Assembly: GCA_030765065.1 (NCBI GenBank)
Contig: CM060988.1
Span: 175,873,065-175,937,064 of the forward strand
DNA from: Deroplatys truncata
Lineage: Eukaryota > Arthropoda > Insecta > Mantodea > Mantidae
Reading direction: 5' to 3'
Length of the DNA stretch: 64,000 nucleotides
Shown: positions 26,101 through 38,100 of the stretch, piece after piece
Numbering within the stretch: position 1 is the first letter of the stretch
Layout of the letters: the number at the start of each line of letters is the position of its first letter
The notes under the pieces: model-generated
Seen by the model: the letters and a program-made list of their open reading frames with translations, nothing else
Told to the model about the DNA's origin: nothing
The model's database searches: none
Made by a program: the position numbers and the translations under genes

Positions 26101-29100
26101 TTTAACTTGTTACAAAGTAATTTCTCTATGTTAAATTTGTTCTGTGGAGCTAGGCTGATGTTATGTTTCATGAAAATCTTCTTAAATTTGTGAAATGTTC
26201 TTGGGTGGTATGTGAATTTCTTGAACTTTAGTTCTTTATCTTGCTGGCTGAGATTAGTTGTGTTTCTGATGTGCATCTGTCGTTTGAATTTTGCAATTTT
26301 TTTGTCAATAGTTGCTTTGTTGTACCCATTATGTATTGCTGTGTCTACTATATGCTGGTATTCTAACTGGTATTCTTTTTTATTTAAGGGGGTATATACC
26401 AGTCTATGTGTTAGGCTGTTTAGTACTGCATGTTTGTGTGTGGTTGGATTGAAACTCTTATTTTTTATGTAATTAGTAGAGTGTGTTGGCTTCCTGTATA
26501 TGCCAAAGGTTAGGTTCTTTTGTTCTCTGATGATTTTTAGGTCTAAAAATGGTAGCATGCCTTCTTTTTCTATTTCTATGGTGAATTTTATTGATTGGTT
26601 CTGTAGGTTTAGTAAGGCTAAGGAGTCTTGTATGAACCTATTAGGGACAACAGCGAAGATGTCGTCAACATATCTGTGCCAAACTTTAAACATGTATGGA
26701 AAGGAAGTTGTTATGTGTATTTCTAAGTAGCTCATAAATAAATCTGCCAAGAAGGGTGAAAGTGGGTTGCCCATGGTTAGACCAGTTGGTTGTTGATAGA
26801 ACTTCTTATTGAAACTAAAACAATTTTGTCCAATGCATAAATTGGTAAGTTGTATGAGGTCTTCTATTTCTTCTTCAAGTAGGTTAGTCTGCTGTAGCCA
26901 TTTCTTTAATTGACGCAGGAGTTGATCTGTAGGGACACTTGGAAATAGTGCAGTGACATCAAAGGAAACTAATCTGTCTTCTGGTTCGAGTTCCAGGGAT
27001 TTTATCTTCTGTATTAAATCTTCTGAATTCATTATGTTTTTGCTGTTGAATTTTGGTAGTGAAGAGAATCTCTGTACTAACCATTTTGCCAGTTTGTAGG
27101 TAGGAGAATCAATATTGCTGACGATTGGTCTCATCTTATTACCCGGTTTGTGTATTTTAGGTAGAGCATACATTCTTGGTAAAATGGGGTGGTCTGGTTT
27201 TAATCTAGATTTATCAGTGTCTGTTATAGTTTTGCTTTCCTGGATGGTTTGATTGAAGGCTTTTAAATGTGATTTTAATGGGTCTTCTTGAATTTGTATG
27301 TAATTTTCTTGTTGCAACATATTTTCTACTCTGGTAATATAATCATCTTTTTGAAGTACAACTAGTTTATTTCCCTTGTCAGCTTTTGTGTATACTACTG
27401 GTTTTGATTTTAATGTTTTGATCACATGTTTGGTTGGGAAATTGTTATGTTTATCTGCTTGTATTTCTTGGAGAACTATTTCACATTCTTTTTTTATAGT
27501 GGTTTTACTATTTTCATTTAGGTTGTAAGTAGCAATCTCAATGTCTGCGACTATTTCATCGGTTGTTTTTGTGTAGCCAACACATGTTTTTAGGCCAAGG
27601 TTTAATACCGATAATTCTGCTTTGGTGAAAGTTAAAAATATCATAGGGCTTGATATTTTAGACTCAGGCTTACGAAACGATAGAGAACTTTGCTCCATGG
27701 ATCATGTCAGCTGACAAGGGAAATAAACTAGTTGTACTTCAAAAAGATGATTATATTACCAGAGTAGAAAATATGCTGCAACAAGAAAATTACATACAAA
27801 TTCAAGAAGACCCATTAAAATCACATTTAAAAGCCTTCAATCAAACCATCCAGGAAAGCAAAACTATAACAGACATTGATAAATCTAGATTAAAACCAGA
27901 CCACCCCATTTTACCAAGAATGTATGCTCTACCTAAAATACACAAACCGGGTAATAAGATGAGACCAATCGTCAGCAATATTGATTCTCCTACCTACAAA
28001 CTGGCAAAATGGTTAGTACAGAGATTCTCTTCACTACTAAAATTCAACAGCAAAAACATAATGAATTCAGAAGATTTAATACAGAAGATAAAATCCCTGG
28101 AACTCGAACCAGAAGACAGATTAGTTTCCTTTGATGTCACTGCACTATTTCCAAGTGTCCCTACAGATCAACTCCTGCGTCAATTAAAGAAATGGCTACA
28201 GCAGACTAACCTACTTGAAGAAGAAATAGAAGACCTCATACAACTTACCAATTTATGCATTGGACAAAATTGTTTTAGTTTCAATAAGAAGTTCTATCAA
28301 CAACCAACTGGTCTAACCATGGGCAACCCACTTTCACCCTTCTTGGCAGATTTATTTATGAGCTACTTAGAAATACACATAACAACTTCCTTTCCATACA
28401 TGTTTAAAGTTTGGCACAGATATGTTGACGACATCTTCGCTGTTGTCCCTAATAGGTTCATATAAGACTCCTTAGCCTTACTAAACCTACAGAACCAATC
28501 AATAAAATTCACCATAGAAATAGAAAAAGAAGGCATGCTACCATTTTTAGACCTAAAAATCATCAGAGAACAAAAGAACCTAACCTTTGGCATATACAGG
28601 AAGCCAACACACTCTACTAATTACATAAAAAATAAGAGTTTCAATCCAACCACACACAAACATGCAGTACTAAACAGCCTAACACATAGACTGGTATATA
28701 CCCCCTTAAATAAAAAAGAATACCAGTTAGAATACCAGCATATAGTAGACACAGCAATACATAATGGGTACAACAAAGCAACTATTGACAAAAAAATTGC
28801 AAAATTCAAACGACAGATGCACATCAGAAACACAACTAATCTCAGCCAGCAAGATAAAGAACTAAAGTTCAAGAAATTCACATACCACCCAAGAACATTT
28901 CACAAATTTAAGAAGATTTTCATGAAACATAACATCAGCCTAGCTCCACAGAACAAATTTAACATAGAGAAATTACTTTGTAACAAGTTAAAAGACCCCA
29001 TTCCACAAGACAAAAAAGCTGGAATCTATAAAATCAATTGTTCAGATTGCAATAAAGTATACATTGGTAAGACAAAAAGAAACTTAGAAACTAGGCTAAA

Positions 29101-32100
29101 GGAGCACATGAGATGTATTAAATACAAACAAATGGACAAATCTGCAGTTTCACACCATTTTTGGATCACTAATCACAACATCAAACCCAATATTACATTA
29201 GTCAAACCAGCCAAATTTGCAGCCGAATTAGATGCATGGGAGAAGATCACCATTCTAAAACACAACACACATCTAATGAATTTTGATTTGCCGCCACCAA
29301 ATCCTCTCTGGAAGTACATTTCTCCACCACAAGATGCCACCACAGGATCCAGTCCAAAAAACGGAAACACCAACAACACGGGCCAGTCGACGAGTTAACC
29401 TTCTGATGATGGGAACAACGGTTTCCCGAAACATGTTAAGTGAGTAAACTTAAGTGATGTTAGTGTTACAATTCCGACTCACCTTTAAATAAAATAAACA
29501 AACCTTATTTGGTGCATTTTATCCTAAACTTTTATAATGAAACAGTACAGGAAATGAGGAACGTGCTAACGGGATTCCACTGTATTATAGAAATTTAGTA
29601 TATTGTATTTTAATAAAAATTGTTAGTCATTTAACTTGGCTCTGTTGGTTGTTTTCCACTAAGTTTTTTAAACGACAGCACCTAGCATCTGTCACATTAT
29701 ATGAATGTTACTTTTCTGGAGCTGATACACACCTGAGGCTGATGCTACCCATGCCAGACCAAGCGTCCCACCGGTGAAGTCTCTGTATGTAAACACGTAT
29801 GCCAGACAGAAGTCTTCATGGTTGCCCAACGAGTGCAGGTTGAGGAAGTTACTCACATCTATGTTCTCATGGCAAAATGGATTTGGTTCACCACGATAGT
29901 GAGGATGACAAGGTGAATCATCATCAATCTGGAAAATATACAAAAATGCTTTCAGTGTCGCAGTACAGTGAATGCCGTGCTCAAGCTCAATAGCTTTTAA
30001 TGCACCCTTCCCAATGAAAACTCAATTTATACAAAAACAACTGCAATGGTAAATCTAAAAGCAATTTGGAAAGTAAACTAAAAAATTCTCATGTGTGACA
30101 TTCACATAACTTTCTTTAAACTTTATGTTAATCGAGATAAACCTTTGCAGAAATACTTTAATTACACATTTTATTGTAGGTATAAAGGGGAATAGAGCAA
30201 GCTGAATCGACAGCCAGATGTTTAAAGGTGGGGTGCCGGCCTTAAATTTCCATACTCTTCCCATGACAGCGCAAGAAACAAAGAAATAGTGAGAGCAGAT
30301 TTAAAAAAATCTGATGTGTTACACTCACATGACTTTCTCTACTCTTGTACAAACTATTTTTACAAATGCTTAATCTCCATATGCTTCATGTTAATTGAGA
30401 TATCGAGATGTCAAACTTATTGCTAATTTTCTTGTAGATGCAAGGGGAATATGGTAGGTTATAAGCAATAGTCAAATATTTTAACAGCTGGTTGCTATGT
30501 GGAGTATTCCATTCTCTTTGCATGTCCAGGACATAAAAAAAATGAATAACGAATTTGAGAAAAAGTATAAGTATTGGAAAATTTAAGGGAATAACAAGCA
30601 ATATCTCAAAAATGGTTCACTCAACAACAAAAATGTATGAGATAAATTGTGTATTTTAATGCGATTTACATTTTTTTGTGTAGTAAAATTTTTTCTATTT
30701 CTTATGGTTTACCAGTTATGCAAAAGTCGTTCACAATAAAGAATACTTTTGGAGACATTCCCAGAAAATTTGAGATATACATTTCATTTGTCATGAAAAT
30801 ATCTTAAACATATGATATTTTAATCAAAATTGTTAGAGCCATTTTTGAGAAAATTAAAATTTTCGAAAAATGTTCCATGTAAAGGGTAATCTGGGGTGGG
30901 GGGGATTTTCTTGAAAACCTTTTGTGTCGCATCTCTGGAAGATACTGAACCTAAATACCAAGTTTCATGTTTATCCGACTGTTCGTTTCTGAGTTATGCT
31001 GTTCACAGACACAGAGACACACACACAAACATGTTTCTAAAAATGCTTTTTTTGGATTCAGGGGGTCACAAAACATGTATTTTCGGTGAAATCTTGGTAT
31101 CAAATTTTTGGGTGGAATACAATACTTTCCCTACTTACTATACGTAGTAGAGAAAGTAAAAATAACAAAGTATTCAAAATTTCAAACCAATAATAATGGA
31201 TATCTGAGAAATAGTTGATGCCACAAAAAGGATTATTGGAAATAAATAGTAAGTGATACAGAGATCTACATTTTTTTACCAGTTATAGGAAATTATACAA
31301 AAATTCCTTCCGAACAAATAGGACTTCAAAGGTTATTCCCAAAAAAATTCAGGATATACATTTTATTTCTCATGTAAATATATTAATCAAAATCATTAGA
31401 ACCATTCTTGTTCAAAACGTTTTCCATGTAAAGGGTAGTTTGGGGTGAAGGGAGTTTCTTAAAAATTGGTGTGTTCCATCCTTGGAACATGCTGAACTTT
31501 AATACCAAGCTTGGTATTTATCCAAGCTTTTGTTTTTGAGTTATGCTGTTCAGAACACATATGGACCTTTTTTTGGGTTCAGGGGATCTCAAAACTTGTA
31601 TTTCTGGTAAAATCTTGAAATCAAATTTTTGGGTGGAATATACTACTTGGTACATGGTAGAGAAAATAAAAAGTTTGATGTGTTACATACATACGGCTTT
31701 CTCTACCACTACTGTTTGTTTTTATATCAGTTCTATATAGTAATCAATCTTGCAAAAGCATATTTTTCTATTTCATGCTAATTGAGATATATGTCTGCAC
31801 AAATAGTTTTATTATACATTTGGTTGTATGTACAAAGGCATACAAGAAGCTGAAGCAACAGTTGAAACTTTAAAAATCAGGTCGCTATTTGCTGCCTTTC
31901 AAACTCCATACTTGTTGCACAACATCAAAAGAAACAAATAAACAGTCAGCAAGTTTTTCCAAAAAATGTGAAGTATTGAACAACTCACACAGAGAACAAC
32001 AAATGTATTTATAATAGTTAATGTCACAAAAAGTTTATTGGACAATTTGGGTGTTTTAAAAGGTCTTTTTAAAACACCTAATATTTTTCATGTAGTTAGT

Positions 32101-35100
32101 TTCTGTCTTAACTCCTGTGGTTTTCCATTTTACAAAATTACATGAAACTCGATCAGAATGAAAGAATACTTCACCGGCTATTCACAGAAAATTCAAGATA
32201 AACAGTTTATTAGTCAGACAAACATCTTAAACATATGGTATTTTAGTCAAAATTATTAAGAGCTGTTTTTGGGAAAATCAAACATTAAAACAACTGAAAA
32301 ATTCAACGGCACAGCCAGGATTTGAACACGGTTCTCCCGCTCTCTGTGCGGTTGCTCTAACCATTGAGCTACTGTGACAACATGCCGGTGGGGCATTGAA
32401 TTCCCAATTATTCAAGTTGTTTCCCAGACATACCTACTAAGGCATCTCCCTCGAGATGACAAACTTAGCGGCGACCTGCTTATTGCAAGTACTTCAGTGC
32501 TGGGTAAATAGATGCCCCACCGGCATGTTGTCACAGTAGCTCAATGGTTAGAGCAACTGCACGGAGAGCGGGAGAACCGTGTTCAAATCCCAGCTGTGGT
32601 GTTGAATTTTTCAGTTGACTCTATATTAAAAACTTGCCTAGACGAGGCTAAGGTCTATTAAAAGTATAATTAATTTATACAACAATAAATAATTAAAACT
32701 ATTAAAACAACTTTTTCATGTTTTAGAATGTTTGGGGTATATTTACATGATTATATACTACATGGGCCAGAAATTCAATATCGACCAATCCAATTCATTG
32801 CCCATGTCAGTTTGAACCAAACATGGTAGACTTATCACTGAAATCTTGCCGAGAGGAAATTGCCGTATCTGATTTGCAATTGTTTGAAAATTATCACAGC
32901 TAATTCATGATTGTTTGTGATCTGCAAGTTAAAGAAATGAAGAAGACTTCCTTAAAGAACACAGAAGAGTGTGCTACCTTACATTGGCATGCAATAGGCC
33001 TAATTAAATAAAACATAAAATACCTATGTTATTTTCACTTTATTAATATTGTTTATTGAAATGCTTCATTAAACATACAGTCTTAGCAAATACCACTCAT
33101 GAATTAGATATTAATCAAGCACTCAAGCAAGTATCAACAATATCAAAGTCACTCATGATATTACTTATGAAAATCCTCATGTCACATCTTGGAAGATGCT
33201 GAAGTTCAACACCAAGTTTGGTAGTAAGTAAAAACTGAAGCTAGTAACAGCAAAGCAAATACACAAATTATAAATTACTTATATATATTTTGTGACAACA
33301 CATTTAAATGGACATACAGATTTAATGATTCTGTGAAAAAAATTGTTTTACTTCCAATACATGGCAATACTAATTCAAGTAATCCTTCAACTAGCAGCAT
33401 TACTGTAAACTATGCAAATAAACGAGTACACAAGGAAAAGAAAACCTGATGATGCAATCAGATGATACAAAGTATGTTCTCCTGACTTTTGTTTTAAAAA
33501 AGATAAGTGAGATATTGTCACAAAATATATATAGTAATAGTTTGGTATTGATACAACCTTTTGTCTCATTCTTTCTCTCTCCCTCTCCTTTTTACTTTCT
33601 CCATCACATACATAGTAGGTAGAGAAGGCATTGTATTCCAAACGAAAATTCCATACTGAGATTTCACCAAAAATACAAGTTTTCAGATTCCAGAAAAAGA
33701 ATTTTTAGAAGGGGGGGGGGTGTGAGAGTGAGTGTGTGTGAGAGTGAGTGAGTGAGTGTGTGTGAGAGTGAGTGAGTGTGTGTGTGTGCGCGCGCACACG
33801 TTCATGTGAAAAAATACCAAACTTGGTATTTATGTTCAGTACCTTCCAAAGATGTGACACGATTTTCAAAAAAAAGTCCTCCCACTTCCAACTACCCTTT
33901 ACATGGAACATGGAAACAGCTTATACAATTTTGATTAAAATACCATATCTTAAAGATATTTACATGACAAACAAAATGTATATCTTGTATTTTCTGGGAA
34001 GAGCTTATGAAGTCCTCTTCACTCTGAAAGAATTTTGTGCAATCTTGTATAACTGGTAAATGTTAAGGAATAGAAAAAAATGCACACTACACAAATTGTG
34101 TTGGTTTCTTTAAAACACAGAGTTTATTTCAAATAACTTTTTTTGTGGCATAAGCCATTTCCAAGATATCCCACATTAATGGTTCAAATTTTTCAGTACT
34201 CTGTCATTCTTTTTTTAAGTCCTGTCAACATTACATGGAAAGTAAGGCAGCATATAGCATCTAGTTCTGAAACATTTGAGCTACTGCTACTCCCTTTGCA
34301 TTCGTAATGAAATGTGTAATGTAGCTGTTTCTGCAACAGTTTATATTGATTAAAATGAAGTAAACAGAAAAATAAACTTTTGTAAGATAAGTTTTTATAC
34401 TGATTAATAAATGATACTAGGGAAAAAGTAATGTGAATATAACACATCAGATTTTTCAATTTTAACATCAATCACAGACATTATCATCTTAGAATGTTAG
34501 TCTCAGTAACCTTTACCTTTATCCTCTGCACTTCAAATTTTATATCACGATGTTCGACACGCCCATCAAATTTGGTATCACGATAAATATAGTTCACAGC
34601 AGTCACGTGATGAGCAATTAATGATAATATTTCCTCTCGTGTCTTTTCTTGATCGTAGTTGACCTGTAACATAAATGTAAAACAAACTGCTTCATAAGAA
34701 CTATCCATGCCGTATTGTGTATCTCCGGAAATGAAGTCCATCATTTGGAAATGCATTCATAACTTTTAAGATGTTATAAACATAGCAGATGGTACAGTAC
34801 ACAACTCTAAGGTCATCTATCTGCTTAAGTGAACTACTCTCCACAACCGGACTCAAACAAATCCTTATGGATTTTTTTTCTCCCTCTAGGGAAAAAGGTC
34901 AAGAATGTGAGCATGGCTTAACTTGGAACTACACTTTGGGTGGGGTAAAGTAAGTGAAAACTGTAAAATGAAGCCTATGTTTAAAATTAGTTTTCTACTG
35001 CTTTTAAGCAAAATAAAATATCTATTGTTTTAAAAGATCAATAATGATGATGAACTTTTTCAATAATGTAGCAACAATATTGTCATTTACACTAATGTGA

Positions 35101-38100
35101 TCTAGTTCGGTCTTTTGTTTTACTTTTACTTGTGATGCAGCAAAATGAAATACACACAAAGCAGACTCTTCTTCCCTCCATTTAACTTGCAGTAGAGTTC
35201 AACACAAGTCTTCAACCTCTCGCAGTAGCAGCACTAAATGTGCTTCACAACTACTATTGCAACCTCACTCAGAGAACAGCACTTGGTGTCATATCAGAAC
35301 AACAACTCACTATCTCACTTACTAACAGCACGCTCGCTTATATAGCCACTGTAATTTTTAAGAGTTCTAGAATATTTGGGAGGTGGGGAGAAAGAAGGTT
35401 CCAAAACAATCCCATTAACTCCTGATAGCGATTCTGATGTTTATGCTAGGTGAGAGTGGTACTGCATCTAAGGTGCATTGCAAAATGATATGATTAATTG
35501 ATAGAAACTCGTCATGTATAGAGAAAAATTTGAATCAAATATATTTTTACTTATATACAGAAAATGATATAACTTTTATGGTATAATTAGTTACAAACAA
35601 AAGCATTCCTTTCACACACTGCTGAATACAAATAGCAACTAGTGTTTAATATCCTATAAATGAACCCTTTTTCAGAAATAACTGAAACACATGACCCCTC
35701 ATGCTCTCTGCGAGTTTCTGTAATATTGGCAGTTCAAGTTCATTCCATGCAGATATCACAGAGGTCTTTAATTCTTGCGCATTGGTGTATTGCTTTCTAT
35801 CACAATAACTGATCTACATAAGATTCCCCATACTTTCTCCGTAGGGTTTAGGTCTGGATAAATGGCAGGCCATTCCATAACAGAAAACCTTAGCGACAAA
35901 ACCAATTCTTTGTGGATGCTTGTATTGTCCAGCTGAACTATCCAATCCACTGTTCCAGTCCTCTGTGCAACAGTAAAAGGTGTTCTTCAAGCAATGTCTG
36001 ATAATTTATGGCTTTCATGCAACCTGCAGGGAATACAAGATGTGCTTTCCCTCTGTATCCAAAACCACCCCATACCCTCAAGACTTTTCCCCTTGCTGCC
36101 TCTTTGAAAACACCTTCTCTTCTTTTCTGGGGTCATGCCAGCTGTACGCCCAGCCATCAAGCCCATCTAAGTTGAATTTCTTTTCATCACTGAATATTAC
36201 GTGCTTCCATTCTTCCTTCCAGTTGACATGTTCCTTAGCCCTCTCAAATGTGGTTGCTTTTTCCGTCTCTTGTTTGTTTGTCTAACTAGCCCGGACATCG
36301 ATTTTTGAACATTGACAGTGAAATCACGAGCAAGTTGTCCCAGCGATGAATCACCAGCACTAAGTCTTCTGATCACTTGCCCCTTCTGTCCAGACATGAG
36401 TTTTTGAGGTCTTCCAGGTGGCCATTTTGTTATATAATTACTTCCTAGCTTCAGGAAGTTAATCATGCATGGTGACCTGCCAAGCTTTCTTGCTATTTTC
36501 CGAGATGAATGTCCTTCTTCTTTTAAAGCTTTAACTTGACCTTGCTCAAAGCTGGACAATCCTGCCTTCCTATCCATATGCTCTTACTTCAATAGTCAGC
36601 GTAGCAATCATGCACTCTTCACAAACACAACTGACACAAAGCTAATCCCTCCATAGCTGCAGCATAGCATATGAGTACCAAGGTCATGCAATATTCAGAC
36701 TGGTCTTATCATTTTGCAACAGAACTACTTTTTGTCTTCCAACCTGTGTGCAGCAAATGCATTTGATTGTAACTGACCCTATGATGCAGGTAATATAATT
36801 TTATGTACCTAAGTAAAAATATATTTGATTTTAGTTTTTCTCTATAGATGACGAGTTTCATCAGTTGGTCTTATCATTTTGCAACCACCTTACTTATCTC
36901 TATCTCCGAACTGGGCGGTCAGTCAGTGACATCCTTCCATATTGAATTTGATTATCAAATTGACTTGATTCATAACTTCTGTAAATTAACACACTTAATA
37001 AAAACTCCAGAGTGTAACAGTAATGTGACTTTCTTTAGATTTATTTTCATAGCTAGTTCATAAATCATTCTTTTTAAAACTATACTTTTATTTTCAATGC
37101 GCTTCCATTTACTGTGTTTTAAGTATTGACAAGAAATGGTTTTAAATGGTTAATATCATGGTTTGTCCACTATGCTAAAATGCAAGTTGATATATAATTA
37201 TGTTAGCCATGATGTTGCAAATGCTAATGAGAAAAGAAGAAAGCAAAAGCTAACAGTTGGTCTGCCATCCTCCACTATGACATTGGCACTCTGGAACATG
37301 TTAATAGTATATTGCAATATGAGTATGGAAAGTGGATTATTACAGAATTGATGAATAGTTTAAAAAGAAAAGATGAAGTGAAGTGTTCTCTATTTTTGAG
37401 ATTCTGTTATGAATTTCATATGCATGTATTGCAGACTTTTTTTGCATCATCGACTATCTTATTATTTTTAATTATTAATTTAAAAAAACAATTTTAATCA
37501 ATTACCCATCATCACCTTCAATTTCCTGTAACACAATGCTGCCAATTGAACAGCTGGTTCACAATAACTGAGAACCGTAACCGGAATGAGAACGACAAAG
37601 TTAAAACACATATATTGTAATGTGAGCGTTCACAATTAACAGGAAGCTTTCCCAGGTCCTGAGAATGGGAAACGCACTTACCCAAATTTTAACTTTCTCA
37701 TTCTTGTTCCCAGGCCTAGCATATTAGATCCACATTGTGCTTATTAGACTATTCACTGTAGAGATTATCCTAGGTGGCTGTGACATGAAACAGCCGCTAG
37801 AGCTCTCTCTGGTTGCAAGCTGACATTAAACTAGAAGAATTTCTACCTTATGTGCATCCTAACCTCTGATCCCGACATCTGCAGATCCATTGAGCATTAA
37901 TTCTTCTAGAGATAGGATCATCTGTAGTTTCTTTATATGCAACTCAAAACTGGCTGTGGCCTCAACAATACAAAAACCGGTTGAAATTAACAAACACTTT
38001 AATGTATGCCATTAACCCTTTCACTGCGGATGTTGGAACAGTTCCATCAATGCTAATCATTGCTCCCCTTGCGAATGATATAGCATTCCCGACACATTGA

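Larger units (their letters stand above)
25562..29494. mobile_element. Penelope-like element, inverted dimer in one insertion
   Basis: 3933 bp bounded by identical 15-bp direct repeats taaacaaaccttatt at 25547-25561 and 29495-29509. Left copy is on minus, right copy on plus. Arms match from about 25603-27384 and 27710-29490; the 325-bp spacer codes for the N-terminal part present only in the left copy. Terminal repeats with the hammerhead-like motif lie at both outer ends. One target duplication around the whole means it entered as a unit or by a single template-switching event, as PLEs are known to do. Arms differ at only a few positions, so it is recent. Confidence 0.95.
32296..32700. mobile_element. 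Retroposon made of two inverted tRNA-like units
   Basis: Flanked by a 12-bp direct repeat attaaaacaact (32284-32295, 32701-32712). Arms 32291-32396 and 32512-32617 (106 nt each) are inverted copies with few mismatches, separated by 115 bp. Each arm holds tagctcaatggttagagca, an A-box, and gttcaaatccc, a B-box, of RNA polymerase III promoters. After the right arm comes an 83-bp AT-rich tail ending aataaataattaaaact. TSD plus tail indicate retroposition of the foldback as a unit. Confidence 0.8.

Noticed and set aside
25714-29379. Frames of 60-90 codons on the strand opposite the PLE coding sequence
   Set aside because: They are shadows of the reverse transcriptase frames; the same set appears mirrored in both arms.
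32530-32600. Functional tRNA gene
   Set aside because: The T stem is mismatched and U33 is missing; it is one arm of an inverted retroposed unit.
33381-33641. Minus-strand frame with charged [10 protein letters not shown] stretch
   Set aside because: It spans a simple ctctc tract and the end of repeat A; no conserved protein.
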